From Mesocentrotus franciscanus (lineage: Eukaryota; Echinodermata; Echinoidea; Camarodonta; Strongylocentrotidae): DNA of 64,000 nt. Of this stretch, positions 24,601-36,994 are shown one piece after another. The number at the start of each line of letters is the position of its first letter. The stretch's first letter is position 1. The translations under genes were made by a program, and so were the position numbers. Where the stretch lies: contig CP137679.1 in the NCBI GenBank assembly GCA_037976565.1, positions 25,835,547 to 25,899,546 of the forward strand, in the 5' to 3' direction. Below the pieces are notes generated by a model that worked only from the letters and a program-made list of their open reading frames with translations, searched no databases and was not told the DNA's origin.

Positions 24601-27600
24601 AAATTATTTAATTCATGTTGATCAAGGGATGCGAATGAAATAAAGGCTGTCGCAAGTGCATGACCATTGAATTAGATCAAATAATACACTGGTGCCCCTA
24701 CCGAATAGCTTGCTAATAATCATCAGCAGTCTTTACAATCTCACAAATTGAACTCATCAGGCTAATCAAGGATCATCTTGACGTACCTTCTGTCATCCAG
24801 GAAATCTATCATGGACTGGACCATGTCTGCTACGCCCATCTGCTGACATGTCTTCAGTTTCTTAATCTGTGGTCGATACACGGCTAGACATTCCTTGTGA
24901 GCCTGACCTAGCCTCTTCACCTCCATCAAGATGATGCTTATCCACATAGGATCGATGCTGTCCACTCTGCCGAAAAAGATCTTCAAACATCTCTCTGCCT
25001 CTTTCTGAAGAAAGCAAAATAATACCCACAATCATAAGGAAGTTATTTTTCGGTGAGCAGGGGATGAGACGTATTCTCTCAAAATATAATGTATTTTTTT
25101 GTTCAACATATTTCTACTTTCGGCTTATACATCATGTACCTAAGACCCAAATCCATCTCTCTCTCTTGATTTGTTTCATCTTTATTGTAAACTGAATGTA
25201 ATTCACCTCTCGAGATGATATTTTCAGTATTTTTCATAAACCATTCAATAAACAATTCAATAATCTTCAACCATTTATGTGCCTGAAGGTTTTCTGGGAT
25301 AATCGTATGCATTCCAGCAATATGCATGCTTTATTTTTTGTTTGTGTTTTGAGGGAAGGCATTTGAATATTGGTCCCTTAAATAATGATCTATGCCTAGT
25401 AGACAGCAAACAAAGCAGTTTGTAGAAGTTTAAAAAAACATATTTTGTCTTTTGAAGTCAGACGATATCTGAGCGGAGCATATCCCGAAATGAAATAGAC
25501 TGATTCTAGGTCTATAGCTGACTAGATACCTTGTTAAGTCGGCCAATGTTGGCAATAGTCTTGCAGGCGGAGGCTACAGTGTAAGGAAACTGTTCCCAGG
25601 CTTGAAGACACCTGTCTAAATGCTTCACAAAGTGTTCTGCGTGACCAATGGAGATGTTGGCCAGAGTCATGAAAGACATGGTTGACAGAGAGGTGTCACA
25701 AATGTCCTCAAACATCAAGTCAATATGCGGTACCAAAACCTAAAACGAAACAACATGGATATTATTCAGGGTATTATTTTGTGTTAATCTTCCAAATGTT
25801 CATACATCAAAAGATGCGTATGAATATTTCTTCTCATTTCTTTCTCATAAAATGTATTATAAAGTATACCGGACGAAGTGAAGTAGTCAGCTTGAAGTCT
25901 GACATTTAATTTGAAAAGTGGAACACATTATCCAGACAGCATGACCTGGGGGTGTTAGGGTTCATTAAATAGTGTGAATCTCAAAACAAATACAGACCTA
26001 ACACAATCGCAATGATGAACTTTCGAAATTCAGCATGGCGCAATTTCAATAGGTGCGTCACCTATTGAAATATGCGGTCATGACAATGACATGTTACATA
26101 ATCCGAACAGGATTTCTACCAAGGCGATGTAATAAGGTATTAAAATTGCCCTTGAGTCGATTTCTTGAAAGACTCTGCGATCGTCTTACCTCTGCATTTT
26201 TCTTGCTAAGGTCATCAAGCATCATGTAGAGATACATCTTGTCATTGCTTGTCATATCTTCCATCTTCTCAAAGATACGGTCTACACGTGACAGGACCAC
26301 TTCTGGTTTGTACTTGAATATGCCTTTCAAAGCCACTGTACCAAGACATAAAAACGAATTTGGTTTGTTTAATAACCAATCCAAAAATAATCACTTCGAC
26401 GTTCTTACACTGTGTGATCCGCAAACATTTTACATGGGTTAGAAATGTTTTGTTACCTTTTTCAATAAATTAGTGATACATATCATACATAACATCATCT
26501 GAGCAACAGCGAACCAAGGCTTATTTGGGAGTCTCCGTACAGGGACTGCTGATTTTCTTCTTTTTGTGAAACTCCCGTGTGGTTACCATCGGCGTAACAG
26601 TCTCAAACGAAGTAATACAAAGAGGACATTTTATCAGATTGATTATGTACACCACTGGTCTAAACTATCGGAAAAGAATTCCTGTTGCCAGTGGTGCCTT
26701 GGACCAGTTTTAAAGAGGTATCACTTGAGATTGATCCTCTACATCAATGGGCCTACTCAGACATCATCCTATATACCTACTATTCCCTCACACTGAACTT
26801 AACCTTAACAATTTGTGGGATACCATATAGGACCAGAGGTCATAAGACTAATGGTCCATTAATTGTTTGATGGTTTATTTCACCTGACTGCTCAGATAGA
26901 AAATAATGTGTAAACAATCAGGGGACCGACTGCTTGAAGTCCTCTCTAATTAAGGGACTTGGTAATGGTGATTAGCAGTGGCGTAATGAGCAAAAATGTT
27001 TTTTTTTTTTTTTTGGGGGCTGCCAGACCCAACAAATCCGCATCACCCCACTATTACATGCAGGCCCCACTGAACGTTTTTGAAAGTGGGTGGGGAGGCT
27101 AAAGTATTAACGATCAGGTAGAGCGTAGTGTACATTGGCGTGGGGTCTAGGAGCAAAGCCGGCCAGCAGGGGTCAAGGGGCAGAGTCCCCGGAAGCTCAG
27201 GGGTTTTAGGCATTTAATTACGGTCAGATGAGCGTCTTTTGATACCGTATTTGTGACACTGGCAGGTCACTAATTGGCGTGGGGTCCAGGGGGCTGAGCC
27301 CCCAGAAACTCAGGGATTTGAGGCATTTTATAACGGTCATTGAGCATTCAAGGCCCGCTTTAGGGCCCCTGGTGGGGTCGAGGGGGCGGAGCCCCTGGAA
27401 GCTCGGGGGTTTTAGGCATTTAATTACGGTCAGATGAGCATATTTTGATACCTTATTTGTGACATTGACAGGATACTAATTGGCGTGGGGTCCAGGGGGT
27501 GGAGCCCCCAGAAGCTCAGGGGTTTTAGGCATTTTATAACGGTCAGATGAGCATCTAGGGGCCCGTTTTAGGGTCCTAGGTGGGGTCCAGAGGGCAGAGC

Positions 27601-30600
27601 TCCTGGAAGCTCAGGGGTTTTATGCATTTAGTCACGGTCAGATGAGCATATTTTGATAACCTATTTGTGACACTGGAAGGTCACTAATTGGCGTGGGGTC
27701 CAGGGAGCGTAGCCTCCGGTAGCTCAGGGGTTTTAGGCATTTAATCACGGTCGGATGAGCATTTTTTTGATACCTCATTATATTGTGACACTGGCTGGTC
27801 ACTATTCTTTCGTTCTTTCTCTCTTTATTTCTATTTCTCTTTAGCAGGGGCGGATCTAGCTTTTTGCTAAGAGGGAGGGAGGTCGACCAAATGACGATGC
27901 AGAGCATCGTCCACGAGCCGCGTAGCGGCGAGGCGATTTGGAGGGAGGGGGGCTTTTTGAACCCTCGTAAGTGATGTTTTCCTGGCATCTACTAACACAA
28001 TGGAGACCATAAAGCAGAGCTTGATAACGTCTTTTTAAATCAAGTAACAGTTAAAACAATTTGACCCAATGACGATACCCACAAACCGCGTAGCGGCGAG
28101 GCGATTTGGAGGGAGGGGGGGGGGACTTTTTTTGAATCCTCGTAAGTTTAAACCCCCTAACCCCCCGTAGATCCGCGCCTGTTTAGTATACCTTTTCCAA
28201 AAAAGTTGGGGGCGGAGCTCGAGGCCCCGGAGCCCCGTCGTTCTGCGGGCCCTGCCATGTAGGCCTCTAAATAAGCATATTTTTTGCCTGACTGAAAATT
28301 TAGGAATTTGTAATTTTCCAACAAACGCATACAAAAGTATAATGTACTAAAAAGTGAGGAAAAATCTCGGATGATTATATAATTTCAGCAACATTTGTAA
28401 ATCACCGCCCCCCATCAGTACGCCAGGCGGGGAGAGGCAAGGGCCTTTGCCCCCGATCCACAACTTGTTGGCGGGAAAATTGCAACTGATATCCTCCTTC
28501 TTTTCTTTTCTTCTTCCTCTTTTTCCTTCCCTTTATCTCCTCTTTTCCTTTTTCCTTCTCTCTCTCTCTTTGTCTTTTCTTTGCGGGGAGACCAGCTCGC
28601 CCCCTAGATCCGCGCCTGTGGAACATTCCCTCCGGAAATGACCCTCCTCGCCACATCCAAAACAAACCCTGAGCGCAGGCGACTGCACATTCCCCCGCGT
28701 ACCGCCTAGAGCTGCCGCGGTCTTCTATAAGCTCTCCTCTAGGCCGGACATACGGGTATTCAGACTTTACGCTAAACTGGATATACGGTTATTTACTATA
28801 CTATGTGTCAGTTTGCAACAGAAATGGAGAAACGCGCATTTTGTTGAAAATCATGTGATATCACGAACATTTATAAATCTCTTGTATGGAATTGTAAATA
28901 AATTTCAGTCATGGTTTAATTTCATTGGGGGCTAGCGCCCCCTCCAAGCCCCCCACCAGTACGCCAGTGGCGATTAGTGCCTTACCAAAGAGCACTAGCG
29001 AAGCCACTTTGATACGAGACCACTCCTCCAATACTTAGCTATCTCGCCCCCTCAGTTGATTCCCACCAAAACGTACATGTAAACTCATGGACCTACCAGG
29101 TCCTTAGGCACCCAAGGTAGAAACAAAACGAATACGACTCACTACCAACGGTTGATTCCTCGCACTTATTGTCCAGATAGGCATCTGCTATGTCATCACC
29201 GTAAGGAGCCAGTAGCTCACCAATCTGGGAGAAAGTCTCTATGGCACGACCGGCCCATTTCTCTAAATCTTTGACGTCACACGAGAGCAGCTTCACCACG
29301 TAAGGCAAAAGGTCCTTGAAGATCTTTACCTTTTTACCATTCTAAAGAAGATATTAATAAAGCAAAATTTATTTTCACACCAGATGGAATTATTGAGGAG
29401 GCGAGTTGGCTCAGGGGTAAAGCGTCTGCCTGTCGAACCAAAGATCTCGGGTTCGAATCAAACCCAGGCGGATGACTGAAGACTGCGTTGTGTGTTAACG
29501 TTCCCCTCCCCTTGTTTCAAAGACGCAGGCTAGTATGTTAAGTGGAAAACACTCCGTCCCTCGGATAGGACGTTAAAGGAGGGCCCGTGTAGAGGAGAGT
29601 CAACACCTTAGCACGTTAAGAACCCACTGCACTATTCGTATAAGAGTAGGGGGAAACCCCTGTGTATTTATCCATCTGCACACCCCCAATCAGTTATACC
29701 GGGAGGAGAGACCCGGCGGATCCAATGATTCAGTTCGCTTTTCGCCTCCCACGCAGAGGCGGCCCTCCCAGGGGGACAGGGGGCACAGTGCCCCCACTTT
29801 TTCAAGCACTCGAAAAGTGCCCCTTTAACTTTGTTAGAAGTGCCCATTTTTACATAGGAATAGTGCCCCTTTTAATTTGACAAGTGCCCCTATTAATTTG
29901 TAAAAGTGTCCCTTACCCTTTTCAACTCTGATAAGTGCCCCTTTATTTGGACACGTGACCCTTTTCCTTCGACAAGTTCCCATTTTCCTTTGCAATATGT
30001 GTCCATTTTCCATTCTCATAAGTGCCCTTTTTAATCTCTAGTAAGTGCCCTTTTCAGGTACGAGAAGTGCCTCTTTTCTCTTTTGATAAGTGCCCTCTTC
30101 ACCTCTGATAATTGCCCTTTTCTAATCTGAGAGGTGCCTCTTTACTTTGACAAGTGCCCCTTTTCCTTTGTAAGAAGTGCCTCTTCCCCTTTTAATAACC
30201 CTCATTTTAACTCGGATAAGCACACCTTATATTTTCACACGTGCCCTTTTCCTAATGATAAGTGCCCCTTTTAAAAAAGAGCCCCTTCCCCTTCTCAAAG
30301 TGCCCTTTCTCTGGTAAATGACCCTTTTCAGGTACAAGAAGTTACTCCTTTTCACTTCAGATAAGTGCCCCCTTCACTTCCGATAAATGCCCCTTTAAAA
30401 TCTGATCGGTTCCCATTTTCTTTCAACTAATGCACATTTTCCTTTATTATAAGTGCCCCTTTTCATTCACATAAGTGCCCCTTTTCATATCTGTTCATTG
30501 TCCCTTTTCATGTCCGATAAGTGCCTCTTTTCACCTCTGATAATTTCCCTTTTTCCTTTATACACCATAAAAGATATTTCTTAAGCATCATACTTTGCAG

Positions 30601-33600
30601 TTGGGTGTGCTGGTCTGAAATATCATTTGCGAGCGAGCGAAACAAGCGAGGAAAAAAATTAAGATTTGTGAGGTCGCAGTGCGAAAAATTACATCTTATG
30701 AAGAGTAAAAAAAAAAAAAAAATCCTGATGGGGTTATAAGCACATTCTCATAACGAAAGATAGCAAGGACTTTTGATAAGTGACATAATTATATCATCTA
30801 CAAATGCGAGCGTGCGTAGCGAGCGAGCTATGGGGGAAATTGCTCTTAGTCGCTTGAAATTAGAGGCGCGTTTAATGATGAGGGGAAAAGCGGACACATC
30901 AAAAGGGATAAGACAGTTATTATAAAAGAAAAGGAGCACGTGTCAAAGTACAGAGGGTAATTATCAGAGGTGAAAATGGGGCACTTCTTACACCTACAAA
31001 AAGAGGCACTCACCAGGGATGAAAAAGGGCACTTATGAGAATGGGAACTGGCATTTCTCGACGGAAAAGGGGCACCCATCAGATCTTGATAGGGGCATTT
31101 ATATGAGGTGAAAAGGGGCATTAATGAAAAGGTGATAGGTCCCTTATCTGAAAGGAAAAGGGGCACGTATTATTGTTAAAAGGGAAATTATCAAAGGTGA
31201 AAAGGGGCACTGACCAGATTTGAAATTGGGCACTTATGAGAATGAAAAGGGGGCACTTATAATAAAGGAAAATGTGCATTAGTTGAAAGAAAAGGGGCAT
31301 CGATCAGATTTTAATAGGGACATTTATCGGAGGTGAAGGGGGCACCTATCTGAAGTGAAAAGGAGTAACTTCTCGTACCTGAAAAGGGTCATTTGCCACA
31401 GATGAAAAGGGGAATTTATGAGAAGGGGAAGGGGCTCTTCTTTTTTCTAAATGGGGCACTTATCATTATGAAAAGGGGCACAAGTACAAATGTAAGGTGC
31501 GCTTATCCGAGTTTAAAAGGGGTAGTTATTAAAAGGGGAAGGGGCACTTCTTACAAAGGAAAAGGTGCACCTCTCAGATTTGAACAGGGCAATTATCAGA
31601 AGTGAAGGGGGCACTTATCAAAAGTGAAAAGCTAGGGCTCTTCTCGTACATGAAAAGGGGCACTTACTAGAGATTAAAAAGGGCACTTATGAGAATGGAA
31701 AATGGACACTTATTTCAAAGGAAAATGGGAACTTCTCGAAGGAAACGGGGCACGTTTCAAAATAAAAGTGGCACTTTTACAAATTAATAGGGGCACTTGT
31801 CAAAGTAAAAAGGGCATTTTTTTCTATGTAAAAAGGTGCACTTATTACGAAATTAAAGGGGCACTTTTCCTATGTAAAAAGGGGAACTTCTTACAAAGTT
31901 AGAGGGGCACTTTCCTATGTAAAACAGTAAAAGGGGGCACTTTTGGGGTACTCGAAAAAGTGGGGGCACTGTACCACCCTCCCTGCCCCCGGGAGGGCCT
32001 TTGATTAACACACATGTCATGTGTCCACTACTTCACAATATTTTCATTGTGACATGGAATTTCAAAATGTGGATTTAAATGGATTCCCTATTAAGCGCTA
32101 TACAACTGCAATTATTATTACAGCGTGACAACTTGGGTAAGCTTAGTTTGTTCACACTGTATTAATTTTGTGGGACACTCAACATCAACTTCATAGACTT
32201 ACCCTCATAATGGATCCAGTGAGGATGTTACGGAGAATATTCCCATGCACTGAGAGGGGTTGCTGATCGCCTTCAAGCTCCTGGTCCAGGCAATATACCA
32301 TGATACTTTTTAAATGAGGCACGCTATATTTACTGAGGTAAAACAAGATGGAATAAATTATATGACATAGTTGTTTGTAAAACAACTACCCCCTCCCCTC
32401 CCGACTACATCGAAGACAGAGAGGTTTCTTTCAAAGCTTGCAAGATGATGCAAAAAGATTGTTCCTCCAAAGGCAAATGTGAACGTCCTCTCTGGGACCT
32501 GTTGCCCCTACCCTCTCTTTCTCCCTCTCTAGCTCTTTATTTCCCCAGGTCTACAAGTCTACATGTCGGTTCTGTTACATGTATTTATATTATTGCTGTT
32601 ATTATTATTGTTGTATTTTCTTTGTATCCTTAAATGTATTTATATATCGTCTATGTTGCTGTTTATGTATGTCACTCGCCAGTGGAGGACAAATTTCTGT
32701 ATTTTTTAAATCAGACAATAAATTATCTTGAATCTTGAATCTTGAATCTCTCTCTCTCTCTCTCTTGATTTGATTTGATTTGATTTGTTTTCTCTTTCCA
32801 CAAGCATATACGAGATATATTTCGACATAATACAATTTTACGTTGTAAATCTATACATCAAGCAATCATAATATGAACATGACGCCCAAGAGAATGCAAT
32901 GTAAGTATCACTTCATGAATTATTTGAAACCAAATCTGTCTAACCCAGCATTTTCAAGGAGATTGCGATTCATAACGGCCCCTGCTAAGAATTTGTGGTC
33001 CTCGTTTTCTTCCAAGTCGATGTCGTCTCGTCGTAGCCACTTGTCGAAGGTTTCGAGAACGTCAGGAATCAATTTTTCTTTACCCTGGTAAAAAAACGAA
33101 GATGTCTTCAAGCAGGGCAACGATGAGGACATTGATAGTTTAATTCAAGTGTAGAATACATGATTATGTCCATACATGATCGCAACTACTTTCGAAAAAT
33201 CAACTCATGGGTAATTTCAATACCTTCTTGTATACAAGTCTCAAACAAATCATATTCGAATTACGTAATGCGTTATTGTCATGTTTGCACATTTCTCAAT
33301 AGGTGACGCACAAAGCTATTGAATTTTCGAAAGTAGTTGCTATCCTACTCTTAGCTGCGGAGCACTGATCGTAATGATGGTAATAATCGATGCCCGATAA
33401 CAATTAATAAGTTATTACTAATTTAGAATAACGGCCAAGTACTGCAATATAAACGAATACAATCTGTTGAATCAGAACTTGATATTTCACTGGAGGGGGA
33501 ACAGTCTGTTTGTTCCAAGGTGTAGGTGTACCAAGGTTGAGAAAGGATAACTGCCACGGGAAAATAGCATGATGAATGCTCATGAATATACTTTGAATAT

Positions 33601-36213
33601 TCTTAGTTGAACAGGCTGAAGGAGAAGAGTTAGTAAGAACGGAAGGCGGGTGGGGATGACGTTGCAGAGATCCATTTCAGTTCACAAGCTTCGAAACGAC
33701 ACTGTATTAATACGATCACAAAGGCTTTTGAAAAGCCAACCTGAGGCAATTTCAATAACTTCTTCAAATTCTTTGCCATCGTGCTGTTAATACTGTTAAT
33801 GCTGTTAACAGTGAAAATAACAAAATTATACAGAAGATCTTATTCGAAACGCTAAAATTGCTAATATACAAATAGGAGAAGAAAGGAAATTATAAAACTG
33901 TAAATGATTTTATTCTTAGTGAGAACTATTTTTGATGAAAATATATATTATCTACCTCCCATTCCATCTCGCTTGTTCTTGCTATGGCGATAGCCACCAC
34001 AATGTGCATGTCTGAACCGCTCTTGATGGATGACGAAAGAAGGCGACTGAAAGATGGAGCAACTGTCTTGATCATCTTGTCACGACTGCAGCATTAGTGA
34101 AAAGGGGATCAGAGAAAGAAACATGGACATGGAAGAAGAGAGGTCAGAAGAAGGGATAACAGAGGATAGACATGAATGGAAGGGTGGGGAATCATGATTT
34201 AAAAGAGGATAAAGAATAACGCTGGAAAATTAAGCGACTGAAATAGTGTGTAATTAATGTTTTGGTTAGAGTTCTACAGGTTCGATTGATTGACTGATTG
34301 ATTGTATTTTGTGGTAGAAATAAGATGCTATAAATATTCTAACTCCAATATAGACCTATGTACTAGTATGAAGTATAAATGGTGAAATAGTCTGGACTCA
34401 GAGTCCAGACGAATAAAGTACATCCGAATTTCGAATTTGAAATCTTCGTCGGTTATAATATTGTCGTAAAGGTTTGGAAATATTGGCAGCAACCAAACAT
34501 AATATGTGCCCCTCTTGCGGTGTAAAAATTCCTCTTCAAAGGGGAAAGATTTCATCTGTCAGTGTTTGCCTAATCCTCAAGATTTCTAACCTGCATGCAT
34601 TGATCATCTCCTTCACTGCATCCTTGAGTGCGCGTCCCAAATCGGTCGAAGAGACGTACTTTTCTCTATTGATTTTCTTCTCTCGGTCAGTTGGCTCCCA
34701 TTCTATAGGTTCCTCCAAGATTCGAATCATCTGCTCAATGGCATCCTCATGACCCTAACAGACAAATTGGAGCAGACCGGTTTTTAGTTATTGTATTCTT
34801 ACACCAACCCTTGTGGAGGTGTCGTGGTAAAGTTGTTTATTCACTTGACTCTGAATCCAATCCCGGCACTAACGTCCTTCGACTAGATAATAATCCACAT
34901 TTGCCACTCTCGACCGAGATGAAAATGGGAACATGGCAAATTGCTATAGGGTACTAATTACAAAGAATTATTAATACTGGTGTGGGTACCTTGGGTAAAT
35001 AAAACCAAATGATATCTATAACTATTTATAATTATTATTATTATCATTATTATCATTTGTTATTGTTATTGTAGTTTTTGTTGTAATGTTAGAAGGGATT
35101 TTTTTTTTGGTAATCGTTTACAGGCATCTAAACCCAATACTAGCTAGCGACCATGCATGCGGGAAAGAAATCAGAAAATAATGGTTTTAGCTTCTTACCT
35201 TCCAGTTAACCACCGTTTTCTCGGCAAATATTTTCTTGGCCAGTTCGTAGTATTTCTGTGTCTTTTTCTTCATACATTCGATGCATATTTCAACCATCAT
35301 TTTCTCATGCTTGTTTTTCCTGTGAAAAAGTGGAAAATTGTATTACTTATTTCGGTGGTTGGTGAACATAAAACAAAAGTTCATTTAATGGGGATCCAGA
35401 AAAATGATTTTATGTGATACACATTTCCTTTGTCTGATAAAACATGAACCAAAAAAAAGGGGGCGTGTGTGGGACGTGGTATTTGGTCCAAACCTTTCAG
35501 ATATTGCTTGAGACCATGTGAAGAGTAAATCGGACAAATAATAAGAGGGTTATGAATGTTTGACTTTGCGATCATTAAGTCTATGTGAATCTCAATCTGC
35601 AGTTTATTCAATGGAACGTGACGTAGACACGGACAATTAACCTCTTGTTTGTCGTGTACATTAATATTATTAATTTCTGTTTTTCTCCTAAGTACCTTAA
35701 TATTTTGGGCACTCACACTCAAAATATATTATTGGTAGCCTATTATTATAGCTCCTCTAAAAGAAAAGACCCCCTGGGTCTTAATAGAGTTTAACAAATC
35801 TACATTTTAGTCATTTTGTGTGTTGAACTTGAGCAAATGGGAAAGATGTCTGGCACTACGTCACAATAACATTACCGATTCAGCCAATTTGAACTGCCCA
35901 TACGTATAGTGATTGCAACTTAAAAAATTCTAAACTTTCTTATTTCCCGTCCGCTTTCATTCACACTTTTACCACTCTGCTTCCCCGATTTGTCGTCTTT
36001 ATTTAAAGTAGTTGCATGGATCTCCATTTAAAGATTGACTTACGCTGCCTTGACTCTCTCTATCACGTCTGTCCTGAGTTCATACTCGCAGGCCTTGACA
36101 AACTCCTTGTTGTCATCTTTCTTGAATTCCTCAAGAACTCGAGGAAGATACGTGGCAGGGTCCACTGACTTGTCCTTCATCTGTTTCTTCAGCTCTTCAT
36201 ATTTTTCCGCCAT
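17751..36213 (-). CDS. VEPH-like/coiled-coil/Death/TIR/TIR protein with CAAX box (left copy, intact)
   Basis: Seventeen coding exons in gene order: 36213-36044, 35319-35199, 34754-34591, 34085-33956, 33084-32945, 32332-32203, 29341-29146, 26335-26190, 25739-25530, 25004-24787, 24486-24255, 22968-22695, 21464-21211, 20641-20410, 19976-19876, 19543-19367, 18620-17751. All have GT/AG borders; phases join without a break into 1,254 codons. Domains: helical repeats 1-541, coiled coil 542-619, Death 620-710, TIR1 711-872, linker 872-906, TIR2 907-1045, two 79-residue repeats 1060-1217, Lys-rich tail ending CLLL. The start [10 protein letters not shown] has GCCATGG context and follows a splice acceptor. 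No signal peptide or membrane segment: a cytosolic, probably prenylated protein. Role in innate signalling or NAD cleavage is inferred from Death and TIR domains. SARM1 is an analogue (helical repeats plus TIR) but has SAM, not Death. Confidence 0.85.
18797..19300. repeat. 170 bp tandem repeat in the intron before the last exon
   Basis: About three near-identical copies; for example TATCAACAGA recurs at 18881, 19051 and 19221, exactly 170 bp apart. The paralogous intron at about 55130-55290 has one unit, so the array expanded in the left arm. Confidence 0.85.
19367..19543 (-). CDS. TIR2 domain, first exon
   Basis: Encodes residues 907-965: [11 protein letters not shown] (box 1), [17 protein letters not shown] (BB-loop region) and [11 protein letters not shown]. 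Spliced in frame (phase 0 both ends) to the last exon, which supplies the NADase-type glutamate. Confidence 0.88.
20410..21464 (-). CDS. TIR1 domain, exons 21464-21211 and 20641-20410
   Basis: Exon one reads [32 protein letters not shown] and [13 protein letters not shown]. The final Glu, residue 795, is the last codon of the exon and aligns with the catalytic Glu of SARM1 and plant TIR NADases. Exon two continues [20 protein letters not shown] and a [11 protein letters not shown] strand. The intron thus splits the domain right after the putative catalytic residue. Confidence 0.88.
21844..22079 (-). CDS. Candidate alternative terminal exon between Death and TIR1
   Basis: A strong acceptor (ATTTATTTCAG) starts an open frame in the phase left by the Death exon (G plus AT). 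It encodes 78 residues, [15 protein letters not shown] to STPGDF, largely charged helix/coiled-coil, then TAA. No donor is seen before the stop. The Death exon can equally splice to TIR1 in phase, so this exon would give a 788-residue form without TIR domains. The right copy keeps the acceptor but has TAA after 12 codons. Confidence 0.55.
22695..22968 (-). CDS. Death domain exon
   Basis: One exon encodes residues 620-710. Six-helix Death pattern: [20 protein letters not shown], the hallmark [36 protein letters not shown] and an amphipathic last helix ([17 protein letters not shown]). It resembles Death domains of the MyD88/IRAK/UNC5 style; partner not predictable. Confidence 0.88.
23062..24157. 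mobile_element. Left-only foldback-type element with GGGGCAC repeats
   Basis: Ends are CAGGGGCGGCGGAGCG and, inverted, CAGAGGCGGCGCTCCGG. Flanks read CATTTGAC and TCTTTGAC, a likely 8 bp target duplication. The right arm (GT/AG intron at about 51270) has an empty site. The interior is a core (23270-23600) shared with 30560-30900 plus an array of degenerate AAAAGGGGCACTTAT units. Confidence 0.75.
24255..24486 (-). CDS. Coiled-coil exon
   Basis: Residues 542-619. Heptad-patterned, strongly acidic sequence ([35 protein letters not shown]) links the helical repeats to the Death domain and probably oligomerises the protein. Almost identical in the right copy. Confidence 0.85.
24787..36213 (-). 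CDS. N-terminal helical-repeat region, ten exons
   Basis: Residues 1-541 are all-helical with HEAT/ARM-like spacing. Exons 25739-25530 and 25004-24787 ([49 protein letters not shown]) resemble, from memory, the N-terminal repeats of Melted/VEPH1, where a FPYLTGQ segment is followed by an EERARSCLTYL segment. The PH domain of VEPH1 is absent. Family call is moderate. Confidence 0.6.
26976..28971. mobile_element. Left-only composite insertion, 2.0 kb, GATTAG target duplication
   Basis: GATTAG flanks both sides (26970-26975, 28972-28977). The right copy has the uninterrupted site near 48340-48370. Termini are CAGTGGCGTA and, inverted, CACTGGCGTA. Inside are 140-210 bp repeats of the GGCGTGGGGTCCAGG type (27130-27790) and nested pieces with GGCGGATCTAG and TAGATCCGCGCCTG ends (27844-28181, about 28600). 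No transposase is seen. Confidence 0.7.
29398..29753 (+). mobile_element. tRNA-derived SINE in left-gene intron
   Basis: A-box-like TGGCTCAGGGGTAAAGC and B-box GGGTTCGAATCAA lie near 29407 and 29449. The paralogous SINE is at 47560-47935 on the other strand, so the insertion predates the duplication. Here a foldback element abuts its 3' part. Confidence 0.75.
29754..32003. mobile_element. Large foldback element with GTGCCCCTTTT arms
   Basis: Termini pair as inverted repeats (GGCCCTCCC then CAGTGCCCCCACTTTTTC on both sides). Arm 29780-30560 repeats degenerate about 20 bp units with GTGCCCCTTTT; arm 30900-31960 carries the same unit inverted. The unique core at 30560-30900 is shared with 23270-23600 and 47205-47370. 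Short ORFs across the arms are repeat artefacts. Confidence 0.7.
32548..32746 (+). mobile_element. LINE 3' tail inserted in a TC tract, left copy only
   Basis: UTR-like sequence ends in AATAAATTATC and repeats of TTGAATC, then TC repeats. The right copy goes directly from the CTCTTTATTTCCC block to the TC tract (about 45735-45775), defining the insertion. Confidence 0.6.
34803..35060 (+). mobile_element. Degenerate SINE shared by both arms (left)
   Basis: Body CACTAACGTCCTTCGACTAG and an ATT-rich tail match the SINE family at 4875-5157. The B box is degenerate. The counterpart lies at 42955-43235 inverted, so it predates the duplication. Confidence 0.6.
35560..35990. mobile_element. MITE-like repeat in first coding intron (left)
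   Basis: Related to 2491-2991 through the TTTTTCTCCTAAGTACCTT and GTCATTTTGTG blocks. The paralogous copy is at 41880-42360. Confidence 0.55.
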
Positions 36214-36994
36214 GGCTCACTTGAAAAGCAATGTGACAGAAAAATGACACACGTTAATTATATAGAGAAAAGTAATAACCCTTTGCCTATACTGACGTAA
36301 CATCAGCAGCAGATAGCGACAGGAGGCAATTCTGTAGTCATTTATTTTTATCACTTTCCGTGGTTCTTGAGTCAGAATATGTAGGTATGATCTTACGTTG
36401 GGAGATGGTTTTGAGGGAGCTGGTGCTACCCCCTCTTTCCGCTTCCTTATATTCTGGCAACAGACACTGCGTACTTATAGTCGGCCAATTGAGTTGGTCT
36501 TTTATATTATTTTGTTATATAACAAAGTGCCAGAATTGTAGGCCTAAGACAGAATGAACCGTTGAAAATAGACTTACCGATTCCAAAATAATGGAGGGAG
36601 GGGGGCTTCTGTTCACGTTCCATTCCTCGTCTTTCACTTTCTGTTCTATCGAATGTGCATTATTACACTCTAAAAGTTAAGTGTTCAGTCACCATTTAAA
36701 AGAATGCCAGGAAGTGTCCACTTTGTTCTTCTTGTTCTTCTTGTCGAATACAGCATGTGTAGAATTGGATCCACATGTTGAAGTGTAAACCTACCCTTTT
36801 GATAAAAAGGGGTATCTCCTCAAAACTTACATTTGTGGGTTGTTAGTAAATAGACACCAATAAAACATCTAGACACTTTCCTTGGTATAAAATTATGTAA
36901 AACTATAATTTATGAAACCTATGAGAGAGTGAAATTGGACGAAGGGTATCGTATCTATAACGAAAATGCGGCTCCGCTGTAATGATCGTCTGTT

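Noticed and set aside
29398..29480. Possible true tRNA gene
   Set aside because: A and B boxes are present but no pairing acceptor stem or terminator is seen, and a SINE body follows.
29780..31960. Regular GTGCCCC repeats resembling a CRISPR array
   Set aside because: Units are degenerate, spacers are not unique fixed-length inserts, arms are inverted, and the genome is animal.
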